64,000 nt of DNA, from NCBI GenBank assembly GCA_038049695.1, contig CP142456.1:79941422-80005421 (forward strand). The letters are read 5' to 3'. Under the pieces are notes generated by a model. It was not told the DNA's origin. It worked only from the letters and a program-made list of their open reading frames with translations, and made no database searches. The stretch comes from Cinnamomum chago. Taxonomy: Eukaryota; Streptophyta; Magnoliopsida; Laurales; Lauraceae. Position numbers and translations under genes: made by a program. Of this stretch, positions 34,501-45,622 are shown piece after piece (position 1 is the stretch's first letter; each line of letters opens with the position of its first letter).

Positions 34501-36195
34501 TCCAAGGTCCAAGATCAATATGTTTCTGTTTGCTCTGGACAGTGCATATAATCTGTACTACTTGTATTTGACTGCCAATGTTGACTAAGTGCATAGCTAC
34601 TGTGCACTGGGGTGTATTCTTTTGCCATGCAAAGGAAGTGTGATACATAGGCAATAATCATAAGTCATAACAACCAGTACTATATAATTTTGCAATGTGA
34701 AAGTGCTAGTATATGGTGATGAGATACAATTTTTATAACATTTAAACCTTGCATGTGTTTCATGCTGGTCTTTACCGATTGACTGAGTCGGAATTGACTT
34801 GGAAGAGTTGCATGGGACTCTGTAGTGATAGAGTCTGTCACTGTTACCCAAATTTAAGACCATGGTTCTGTGGCAGTTGCTTCTATTTTAGTTTACTTGG
34901 TTTTCTTTTTTGCTATTTTTTGGGTTCTGTTAAGCTTCCTTTTTTAATTAGCAGATAGGTTCTTTTGAGGATTTCAATTTTTCTAATTTAGTAGGTAAGG
35001 ATAAGTTGGGTGCATGGTAATTATTCTTGCGTGGGTGGATGGTTGGTGGTTATGGGGTGTTTGTGGGTTGGGGCCATAGCCTTGTAGGTCATAATGCCGA
35101 TTAGGGATGGGCCTAAGATCAAACTGATTATATTATCCAAATCTTTAATTTTGGGCCCTCAAGGTTAAAGACCTAAATAGTCCTTTAAAAAAAAAAATCA
35201 AAATCAATGGTGTATAATGGTCTGATCAGTGTCGAGTTTGGACTAATGCTAACTCACGATAAGTTGGTGTAAAGGGATTGCATTAGTCATAGGTGGGATC
35301 CTTGTATGAAAACGAGAAAGGGGTTCTAAAGGTACAACTCCTTTTCATTTTCATATACATTTAATTAATCCCATGCTGGAATGTCAATGAGCAACGCATG
35401 TGGGGCCCACCTTAAGGTCCCCATCCTATCCCTACCACCACCACAACTACCCATGAATTGGCAGCAAATCTTATGTGTCTCTCATCATGAGTGTATATAC
35501 TATGTACTGCTTTAGCCGAATGACCCACTGCACACTGTTCGCACGCTTGGATGTGAACTTGGTTGTGGGGCCCAGCTAGTTCTGTGGCAATTATGAGGGT
35601 TGGGAGCTGAAAGACCTCAGGCACCTATTGTTAAGGCAGAAAATAGGGTATTGTTATCTCCAAGATTTTTGGCTCTCAGAACTTAATGATTTTAATAGGG
35701 TTGTGTGGCCCAGTTAGTTCTGTGGCAATTTAATATTTTTGTATTTTCAATTCAACAGTGAGTGACAGTCAGATGCTTGTCTTTTCTTTTCTTTTTTCTT
35801 CTTTCTTTATTTCTTTCTTTCTTCCTCTTCTTCTTTTTGGTGTGCAAGGTGGGGCAATGGATCATAGGAGGGTTAGGTGGCTCAAAGTTCACACCAAACT
35901 AAAATTACATAAATTTACATTGGAATATTGGACTGAGAATTGTCTACAGTTCACACGTAAGAACCATGTGGTTTGGCTTATTTTTGGGGCCACCTGGTTC
36001 ACCTATGATCCATACCCTCCTCAAACACTATCCCCCATGAATTGCCTCAAGCATAAATTTGACACTCATCCAATTGATGCTGTTGGATTGAAATCCCAAA
36101 AATGCTGCCTTTTAAAGCCATTAATCATGATGGTCATAGATCAGTGGGCTAGATTGATCTAATGTGTTGATATTTTACACCCCTAGGTCCCATTA

Positions 36196-36242
<47 letters not shown>

Positions 36243-39200
36243 ATGATTGGCACTGAGGTTGTTCCCATAGACCAGAACACACCATCTTTGTGAGTGGATA
36301 ATTCTCACTTGAATAATGCGCTCTCTAGTATGTTCACGAACACACAACGCATTAGTTCCAATTTGATACTGATTCTACCATTATTCACCATTGGATTTGA
36401 ATTGGGAAAACGTATAGACTAAGAAAAGCAGTTTAACTTTGATGCTGTGCAAATTGCAATCTAGGGATATGGTTCTTTGATCATAGTGAGATCTGGCTCA
36501 TTGTTGATTCATGTTTAGCTATAGCTATCCACCTTGATTGTCACCCAAACACCCCACAAAGAAAAAAAAGACACAAAACACCCTAACTCTGGTGTATGTG
36601 TGTTTGTGTATAGTGAACCAGTTTTACCATCTAAGCATCTCTTGTTACTCACCTTTGAGGCACACCAGTTGTGGGAGGGTTGCAGTGCAACAGGTTGGGT
36701 CAGGTTTGGATCGGTTTAGACATTTGGACAATGATTTATGACCCAAACCAAACCCAGTCTGTCCATTAAACAGGTTGAATCGTCATACCTTTGTTTGATC
36801 CACAAATTAAGCGGTTGCCCACAATCAAACCCCTTGTTGGTTAAGCAGAAAACCATTAACGTCTCTCTTAATCAAATCACTAATGAAAGCCCTAAGAAAT
36901 TCCCCACAAAAATCCTAATTAAACCCATAATCATAAACCCAACCAGTGTCAATGAAAACGCAACTCAAAGCCTAAGTAGAACGTCCAAATGGGAACACAA
37001 ACCAAAGCCCTAGTACAATGCCCAATCTAGTCCCTAATGAGAATCATAATCAACAACGGCGGACCCAGGATTTTCATTTGGGTGGTGGTGCGGGCAATGA
37101 TCAAGTGAATAATTTAAATAATAAAATAAAATCATTTAAGGTTTTATATAAGGGGTTTCTCGAATTTCACGGGTGCAACCACACCTGTGTGCTGACACCT
37201 GGATCTGCCCCTGATAATCAACACCTCAATCAATACTCTAAATCCAAATAAGAATTGACTGGATTAAGTTTTCAATGGAAATGGTACCCCTATTCACATA
37301 CAAGAGATGCATACATGGAACACGAGAGAGGCCCCTCCCCCTCCCCCTTTCTGTTTCCTTTTTTTTATTTTTATTTTGAATTTGGCTTTTGGATTGAAGC
37401 TTACAAATTCTGGTAAAGGCTGTGAATGTTTATTCATGAACATGACTTTGAAAAACATACCATATCACATTTACTGTTTTATAACTTTTAATTGGTACTT
37501 TTTCTTCTTTAACTGTCTGTTGTAGGGATGTAATAACATAACTACTCAACGAGTGCTGGAGACAATATTTTCACCTTCTTATCACAATTCCAAAGACGGG
37601 GGCATTTCTGATAGAGGTATTGACAATGTAGATTTGTGGTACTATGACATGTACCTGGATAACGTCTTGTATGTATTCTTGCATTGGTGATAATATAATG
37701 GAGAGACATTTTCTAAAGTTGCTATGCCACTCTTGAATATGAGGTGGTGAAATGTTTGTTATCAAATTACAGACAGCTTTGCATTGTTGAAAATGAATGT
37801 GGGAAAAAGTTCCAGACTTACATGCTTAATGCATCATAAATGGACTCCAGGTTGTATGAATTCATGTGACTTTATCATGCATCCTTTATTTTGTTTCTGA
37901 TTGTGTAGCTAGAAGTATGATTATGATGCATTTTGGGAGCCATTTTCTGACTTAATATTATCTTCTAGATTTTTCTTCCATTTGTTAGATTGTATGGCAT
38001 AATACTCTGCTTCAACTAATAAATAGTATCTTTAGAATGTAGAAAAGGAAGGCTGATACTCTTTGGCCAATAATGTATTCATTTCATTGAAAGAATATCC
38101 TGATGCACTTGCCTCCTTTCTATTTTAATCTTAAAATAATTTAGTAAAAGCATTTCCTGGGTATCTTAATTTATTTTTGCTCCAGTCTGCATGATAATGT
38201 TTTCGTAAACATAATGAATGTGCTTGCAGAGCTCAGCAAGCTACAACTCCTGCATTCCTATTCCTCCCAATTCTGAATGGCCAAACTTTTGTTTTGTGGA
38301 GAGGGATTAATTAGTCTGTTAAAGTAATAAGTTGGGATTTATTAGAGGTATTTTGGTTCTCTGTCGTTTATTTAATTTTTGGTAATTATTTGGGACATTA
38401 GCAAGTTGAAACTTAAAAAATATTGAATTGGTATGTTGGATGGCTTGTCCAATTACGTCTCCTACATGCAGAATAAAGATTGTTTAAATCAATAAGATTT
38501 GCAAAAATTACTGCTTTTATGTTGGTGCGGTGTAAGTGGTTAGTTATTATGGTGTTTCTTAATCATGCTTTTTAGTCATCAAATCTGATTCCACACTTTT
38601 AGAGATGCATTTGTCTTATTCATCTGACCATGGAAATCAGGTGGAAAATGTGAAGTTCTCTCTCAAGTGGGCTGTCACAGTCTGCATCTGGTTCTATCAA
38701 CCTTACTAGCAATAAAGGCCCGGGCTTAAAAATAAAAATATATTAAGAGGTATATATTTCTTTACAATATTAATGGAAAGGAAATAAGTTTAAAATAAGA
38801 AATATATCTTGTATTTAGCATTAAAAATATTCTATACCTAAGAACTCATTCAAAAAGTAAGTAGTGTTGTAAAATTATATAAGCTATAATTATATTTGGA
38901 TTAATTTTAAGGTAGAAACAGTCGATAAAAAATATGTTAAGTTAAAACAGTATTCATCTCATTTCTTAATAAGTTACTAAAATGTAAAATCATAAAACCA
39001 ATTTTCAAAAATGTATATAGAGTTTTTATGTTCTTTAAGATTTTATAAATTCTATCTTTGTTGCTGTTATTAAAAAAAGATAGCTTTTTAAAATGTAAAA
39101 TGAACAAAAAACAATCTAAATTGAAGAAATATGAATCTCAGTAATGTCATATTTAAATGTAGGAAATTGGAAAAAAACATAATGTCATGTGAATCCCAAA

Positions 39201-42200
39201 AAAACTGGTATCTTAAGTTTTACTCATTTTTAAAAATTATATATAACAAACTCATCTAAAAAGAAATAAATTATAGCTAACTTACATAAACTTCAAATAA
39301 AAAATGAATTTAAATGAGAGGGTTTTTAATGGTGTCCAACTTTGATATATCTAGACCTCGTATACCTACCAATTTGTGGTAGCTTGAGATTTAAGCATTT
39401 TTAAAATTATGTATATCAAAATTTATTCAAAAGGAAAAAAGTTTAGCTAACTTGCATAAACCAAAAATGAAAATGTATTTAAAATTAAATAAAATAAATT
39501 ATTAAGATAAAATAAAATGAATAATATATTTATGAATTTTGAAATTATCTTGAAAGTTCATTAAAATGACTAAACTAAAATTATATAAATTGTATCAAAC
39601 CCATTTTTAAAATAGGTCACATAATCCTACTTGCTAACTCAACCTACTTTAAGTAACTCCCTAATATGTTTATTTGGCGTAAATCTAATTGTAGGTTATT
39701 TAAAATTTAAATAAAGACCAAAAGAAAATGTATTAATTGTGAGGGGATGGAGAAAAATGTATATTAATAATTACTTCTTGATTAGCTGGGCCTACAATTA
39801 TAATGACAATAAATGAAGTAATTAGCAGAGGGTCAAAATCTATTGTGTGGAGTCAAAATCAATTAGAGATTGATTTCAATTGAAATGACCAAAAAGGTCA
39901 TTTTAGTTTTCCCCCCTACTGAACTGGTCTTCCTGCCAAGAAATCCCTTCTTTTTTTTTTTTACCTAATTCAACCCTCCCCTTAACAAGTTAGGTCGATA
40001 TCGACCCTCTGCAGGCAAAAAATAAAATAAATAAATAAATAAATTTCCATCGTTTTCTTCCCCCCCCTTCCCAAAACGCAACTCAATGGGGAAGACCAAA
40101 CGAAGAGAAGAGGCCATATTGATTTGGAGGATAATATGAGGCTTTCCCCTGAGGAAGGAGAGTACCTCGATACTTTTCAAGCAGTATCAAGCAGAAAGTA
40201 ACAAAAGCCCTTCGTTTGTTCAATAATATATCATCAAAACCACAAAACCAAGTCATGAAACTTTGAAAGCAAAAGGAAGTCCATATTGATGTTGAATTTC
40301 TTGTCTAAGATGGAGAAATCATGAGGAAAACAAAGAAAAGAGAAGAGAGGGAGACACAAGAAATGAGGGCCGATTAACTTTAGTATAAAAAAAGTCATTT
40401 AGAGAGAGGAGATGAGGAATTTTAATATTAAAGATTCATTTAAAGAAAGGAGTTTTGGTAATAAAGAGTGTTTAAAGGGAGGAGGGTGGATATCAATACA
40501 TTGAAGGGATCAAAACCAAATTGAAAATCATGGCTGATTTCTCAATTGAAATCAGCTGCTTTCATATATATAAATTGGCCGATACAGACATTATTTAGAT
40601 ACAGCCATTTCCTGCCAATGAATCGTCATGGCCAAGGTCAATTTACTCTTGATAGGATCTGATGCACCATGTAGCAGATCAATATTTTGAACTGTGGTTT
40701 CATTTATATTAAATTATGTTTAAATTCATTCCATCATTAGCATGTATTAGTTTGGTACAGTTGGTTCGAATTTTACCCCTCTGCAGTTGCTTTCTCTAAA
40801 TATGTCCAATTTATTGCAATTGTTTGTTGGAGTTAATGTGATCTTATTTTGATACAGCGGATGTCGTTGAGTTCTTCAATAATGATGAACAGAGAAACCA
40901 TCTTGACTGTGGAAGTGAAGAAACAAAGGTCAATATGTTGGATTGTCTACCTACTCTAGGAACTTCAAATTCATCTGAAATTGACGAGCAGACAAAAGCT
41001 GGCAAAAACGTGAAAATTGAAGAATCAAGAATATGCCCTGATAATATGAATGTGGATTCAATGTGCTATGAGTCTGATTTATTGAATGTTTTTCATCAAC
41101 AACCTGCTAAAGAATCTATTCCTACAAGCACACATTCTGATGAAGAGGATTCAGTAGAAGGCAACTTTTCTTCTGAAGTTTCAGCTATTTATCTTGCAAT
41201 GCAGCAGTCGAAGTTGGAGTGCATTGATGAGCAGAGTCAAGACTCAATGCCTACCACTGAAGCTTTTGTTGAAGCTGATGAAGATGATGAGATTGATGAT
41301 TTCAATCCATATTTGTTCATAAGGAATTTACCAGAGCTTTCAGCTGTCGTCCCAGCCTTTCGACCCATGCTCCTTCCAAAGCAAACGCGGAGTTGTCCTC
41401 CTACCACGCTAGTTTTGGATTTGGATGGTGAGGGACTCTAGCATTGTGTCCATTTATTTTTGCATTTAATTGTTCATCCTTTTTTTATTTATTTATTTGA
41501 GTAGTAATTCTTCACTCTACTTTTAAAGCATAAATGTGCTTAATATTGTTACAGTACCAAATGTGTTTGTTTTTCATAATTTTCTAATGAATATTCTTTT
41601 GTCAACATCTGTATTGCCTATTGGCTTTTGTTTGTAGAATATTAGTATATACTAGTGTTATAAGATAAGCCTCTGAACCTTATAAAAAATATCGATGACA
41701 TTTTACATTCTTCTTTGATGGTTTTGACTGTTGCTAGAAAAGTCCAACCCTGCTCTATCCAAGGTATTCATGTATTTTGCTGACCGAAAGGTGTGCAATG
41801 ATGGATTAAAACAATGTGCATTCAGGTTTCCAAGAAGAAACGACTATCATCTGTGCTTGCTTCTTTATTTTTTGTTCTTCATCCATTGAACACAACATAG
41901 CTTGTACATGGATGGGGGGTGGATTAAAATAGTGTGTATTCCTTGTTTTTTGATGAAAATCCTAAAATGTTCTCAAAACTAGCTGTTCTATACTTCTATT
42001 GGTACATTTCTCTGGATTTTTCCTGCCTTCATTAAGATCATCTGCATTTAAAACAAGCAGGATGTAAACTCTCATGCATAATTACAAGTTTTCCTTGATG
42101 AAGTGTTACACTAAATGGGCGAATGCCAAGCTTTTGATGGAGCTTATATATAATTTTTTATATATTAAATATGGAAGTTTAGGCAACTTGGGTTATATGG

Positions 42201-43670
42201 CACACTAGTATCTTAATGGTTCTTTTGCATGGATTTTTATAGAGGCTTATACTGGATGCATTTGAATTTTGAATTCAGAAATTTATTCTGAATTTTGATC
42301 TTTTGGTACACTTAATTCAGTTCTGCTGTCTCACTTTTATCATGCTACTTTTCTATTGACGTGTTTCCATTTAGAACTCAACAGTGCGTTTTTTATCCCA
42401 TTATAGCTCCACTTCCTTTTTTATTTCCATGGAATCGTTACTAAATGTTGCATCTTGACGGTTCCTTCTTATAGAATTATTTAACTGCATTTGCTGACAC
42501 TGAGTTCCTGTTTTTTTTTTTTTTTTGCCAGAGACATTAGTGCATTCAACTCTTGAGCACTGTGTTGATGCAGATTTTACATTTCCTGTAAATTTTAACT
42601 TCAAAGAGCACACGGTCTATGTACGATGTCGTCCCCACCTCAAGGATTTCATGGAGAGGGTATCTCATCTTTTTGAGATTATTGTGTTTACAGCCAGCCA
42701 AAGCATATATGCAGAGCAGCTTCTCAACGTCCTAGATCCGAAAAGGAAGATATTCCGCCATCGTGTATATCGTGAATCCTGTGTTTTTGTGGAGGGAAAT
42801 TACCTTAAAGATTTGTCGATTCTTGGCCGTGACTTGGCACGTGTTATCATAGTAGACAACTCTCCACAGGTACTTTTTTCAATTGCTGCTTTCTAAATTG
42901 CATTTGGAATACCTTTATTTGTTGAACTTCTTAATTATCATGCCATCATTGAAAGCAGAATCACAGTCCTTGACCTGAGAATAACTAATTATTGTATTCT
43001 AGAATTCTGTATGGAATGAGGGGCCGATTGTTTGTGATGGTTGATTTAATGGGTATCATGATTGCTTGACATGCTATGAGATCTCCTTTGGAATGGCCAA
43101 AACTCATTGATTGGCAGCCTGCAAATAGATGGCTGTGAATGCAATCAGGTTTACACTGCCTGTTGTTAATGATATTTTTCTTATATAGTGATCTATCAAA
43201 GCAGGCCATCAGATTAATGGTCACTACCTAGGGCCCCAAATGTGCTAACTCAAGGACCGAGGCCTATCTTTGTCAGAAATTTTAAGTTCCAAACTTGACC
43301 AGATGGAACACCTTGAGTAAAATAAGAGGAATGTTGTTTCATTCAGGTCATTGATTTGATTCCTGATAATTTACCGTGTAATTTAAGGACCACATCTCTT
43401 CAGTTGGTTTTAACATGTCATTTTTCCTATATATACTTATTTCAGGCATTTGGTTTCCAAGTAGATAATGGTATTCCAATCGAGAGCTGGTTTGATGACC
43501 CTACAGATCAAGCTCTGCTCTCATTGCTTCCATTCCTAGAGAGCTTGGTTGAAGTTGAAGATGTTCGACCAATAATCGCAGAAAGATTCAATCTTCGTGA
43601 GAAGGTAGTAGCTGCGGTCAATCCTTCTCTTAGCTATAACAATGATGGTCTCTTTAAAAGGAGAGTTTGA
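31515..43670 (+). CDS. SSP4: SCP1-like CTD phosphatase (SSP4/CTDSPL2-like)
   Basis: Predicted FCP/SCP-type phosphatase that removes phosphate from Ser in the RNA polymerase II C-terminal domain or related substrates; nuclear action is inferred from the family. Coding exons: 31515-31671, 34219-34367, 37526-37616, 40858-41427, 42532-42869 and 43446-43670, all GT-AG and in frame, giving 509 residues. The N-terminus ([20 protein letters not shown]) is basic, and about 50-270 is a low-complexity acidic region. [16 protein letters not shown] comes just before the catalytic domain. The active site LDLDETLVHST has D320 and D322 (DxDxT), followed by [26 protein letters not shown] and VIIVDNSP, the signature of the NIF/FCP1 fold. 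An intron falls within the DLD|ET motif. The C-terminus ends LFKRRV. The start is the first ATG after a likely UTR intron. Confidence 0.93.
31740..33107. mobile_element. Old hAT-type element, imperfect 8-bp duplication
   Basis: The left end CAAGGACGGAGGGAGG and right end TCCTGGCTCCGTCCCTG are inverted versions of each other. The flanking 8-mers are TCTTTGTT (31732-31739) and TCTTTATC (33108-33115), 6 of 8 identical. It begins 68 bp after the splice donor of the first coding exon. Confidence 0.68.
32246..32368. mobile_element. MITE family member, copy 1 (ACTCCAATAGGAGTTAG)
   Basis: CAATTTTTACTCAATAGGAG...TTAGTCC pairs with the reverse complement of ACTAACTCCTATTGGAGTAA around about 50 bp. Copies with similar arms are at 51778-51925 and 53812-53968. 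Confidence 0.65.
35990..36190. repeat. Dispersed repeat, copy 1
   Basis: Contains CCCCCATGAATTGCC, TTTGACACTCATCCAATTGA, AAAGCCATTAA, GTTGATATTTT and CACCCCTAGGTC in order. The same order of words occurs at about 58540-58730 and 58970-59130 in RIO1 intron 5. Confidence 0.5.
36197..36241. repeat. (CT)n microsatellite
   Basis: About 21 uninterrupted CT units next to the dispersed repeat copy. Confidence 0.95.
37054..37213. mobile_element. Short hAT-type element, 160 bp
   Basis: It starts CAACGGCGGACCCAGGATTT and ends CTGGATCTGCCCCTG (inverted ends). It is flanked by ATAATCAA on both sides (37046-37053 and 37214-37221). The ends belong to the same broad group as 26554-27663. Confidence 0.88.
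37617..40857 (+). other. CTD phosphatase intron after coding exon 3
   Basis: 3.2-kb very AT-rich intron, of which about 1.9 kb is a Helitron-like element (38706-40575). The rest shows nothing recognisable. Confidence 0.6.
38706..40575 (-). mobile_element. Helitron-like element, AT-rich, about 1.9 kb
   Basis: Read on the minus strand, a GCCCGGGC stem is followed eight bases later by CTAG and T, matching the hairpin plus CTRR end of Helitrons. The opposite end contains TATATATGAAAGC and GATTTTCAATTT, shared with the element at 18107-18495. No helicase sequence is present, so it would be non-autonomous. The 5' limit is approximate. Confidence 0.5.
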
Positions 43671-44469
43671 AAGCACTTGAGGTGGTCTTTTGTTTTTGTT
43701 TCTGGGGATGTTTCTTTCCAGCATTATGTTCAGTGATTAGGATAGGTAGATCTTTGTACTTTCTAGTCAATTGGTAATCCCCTTGATTTCTTGTCATCTG
43801 TTTCGTTGTATTCTATTGTGTTTCCCACCTAATATTTTAGGACAAGCCTAGGCTGGACAAACTGATTTTCTTTCATACTAGGCGTGTGAAAAAAAAGAGT
43901 ACTTTTTAGGAGGTTTACAGGGGATTGTTCTGGATTTGTTTCTTGTATTTTAGATTGATAATGATTCAGTTCTGGAAATGTTTCCAGCAGCATTATATTG
44001 AAGCTAAGATTACTCATCACTCAACCTGAAACCATTGTTCTTGTAGCACTGATCATCTTACAGTGTTTATGTTAAATTGTAACTTTTGTGTTTTATTTTG
44101 CCTTAGTTCATGTGGAAGTGCTTGCAAAGGAAATAAGCCTGTTAAGGAATTTTAGTTGTGGTTGCATCTGTATTTGGGGCCTGCTTGAACATGTCTCAGC
44201 CAGCCCTGGCCAGGCCATGAACACTCCTGTCTGTGGAGCCTACTGACCTCAGATCCAAGTGTCCTTGGAATCAATCAATCTGAAAAGAACCAAAGTCCCC
44301 TCAATGTTGTCAATTATTTAAATCTTAAGCCATGAAATGGTTGATCAACATGAAAACTTTTCCAACTGGTCGACTTTATAACCTTTTGTAAATCGCAGGT
44401 TCCATCTTATTTTACTTTTAGCAGATCAAGCCTTTTCTTTCTTTTCTTTTTATCTCTGGTAAATACTTT

Positions 44470-44575
44470 CAGATGACCGCCCACCCAAGTGGCTTCCCAT
44501 CAGTTATGCAGCTAAGGATTGATCCAAAGTTGTGTATGTGGTAGGGAGGCGGCTCACCATTGAGCTACTGGTCGA
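44470..44575 (-). mobile_element. tRNA-derived SINE fragment
   Basis: On the minus strand TAGCTCAATGGTGAGC (A box) precedes GGATCAATCCTTAGC (B box) by about 30 bases. The tRNA-like head ends at a body reading GGGAAGCCACTTGGGTGGGC. Confidence 0.6.
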
Positions 44576-44994
44576 TTTGCACACCACAATTTGTAGGTTG
44601 CTGTCATTTAAATAGGCAATATTTCAATTCCTAATAATATCGTGATATTTGCCTTAAATGATATTTTTTTCTCAAAATGAGACTATTTTTTAAATATCTT
44701 CAAATTAGAAAGATCGTGATCTAAATTTAAAAGATTGGAGCACTATGAAAATGATAGATATTTGGCTTGCAAATGGACTGCACTAGGAGGGAGGGAGGGA
44801 GGGAGAGGGAGAGAGTAATAATCAGCGGAATGAGTAAGATTACTAAATGTAGGAGGGAGGGATGGATGACATTAATATGGAAATGGCCCAAACTAACTTT
44901 GTTGAGACATTGCATACAATGCAAACGGACATGAGTCTAGCAGAACAGGCGAACCTGTTTGTTCATGCAATACTATAAATTCTTATATACTTCA

Positions 44995-45200
44995 GCCAAG
45001 GGGGCTGGGTACATCACAGCACCCACACAGTGGGAGAGCCCAAGCCCACACGAAAAGAGTCTACATGTGGGATGAAAGCCTACACAAGTGGGTAAGGAGC
45101 CCACACAAGCAGGAAGGAAGCCCATGGAAAGGGCAGCATGCATAGGATTCCAACCCGAGCATCTAGGTGAAGACATGGGATTGCCAATCAGCCGTGCAAC
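44995..45200 (-). mobile_element. SINE-like insertion
   Basis: On the minus strand GCACGGCTGATTGGCAATCC is followed by GGGTTGGAATCC, a good pol III B box. The body contains repeated words like TGTGTGGGCT and ends near TGTACCCAGCCCCC. No second copy was seen. Confidence 0.4.
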
Positions 45201-45622
45201 TCCTGGTTCTATAAGTGGATAAAAGAGACGAATATAAAAAATGACCATCAAGATGAATATCCAAAAATGACTTATCACATAACCTCCCTGTAGGTGGAAA
45301 AATGAAACAAGGTCAAATGAAAAATGAATATCCAACCATCAGCCTAATCATTAAAATCCAAAGTCAAGGCACAACCTACTGTCTCTACCTTTTTAATAAT
45401 CCTCGTGGAGCACATTTGACCATACATTCTTATGTATTCCATGCAAAGGGCAACCGTTAAAAGAAGAACAGAGAAAAATGATCATCTCATTTCCATGAGT
45501 ACTACTCCAAAGGTACATACATATGTGATGCATTAACATCTCATTCCATCAGGACAGGCTAAAGTGTAATATCTACTAAATGTCCACGCTAACTATTCAA
45601 GACTACCCTGACACACAAGCAT

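Larger units (their letters stand above)
34368..37525 (+). other. CTD phosphatase intron after coding exon 2
   Basis: 3.2-kb intron. It contains a member of a dispersed repeat (about 35990-36190), a long CT microsatellite (36197-36241) and a 160-bp hAT element (37054-37213). Nothing coding is recognised. Confidence 0.6.
43671..45622. other. Intergenic region between the convergent CTD phosphatase and SPT16 genes
   Basis: Holds both 3' UTRs, an early SINE (44470-44575), a second SINE-like copy (44995-45200) and a GGGA-rich run near 44788-44815. No gene is visible. Confidence 0.6.

Noticed and set aside
34187-34654. 155-codon open frame on the minus strand
   Set aside because: It is antisense to a real CTD phosphatase exon (34219-34367) and intron sequence with no recognisable content.
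35758-36162. 134-codon open frame in a CTD phosphatase intron
   Set aside because: It starts in a T-rich tract and runs through the dispersed repeat; no family resemblance.
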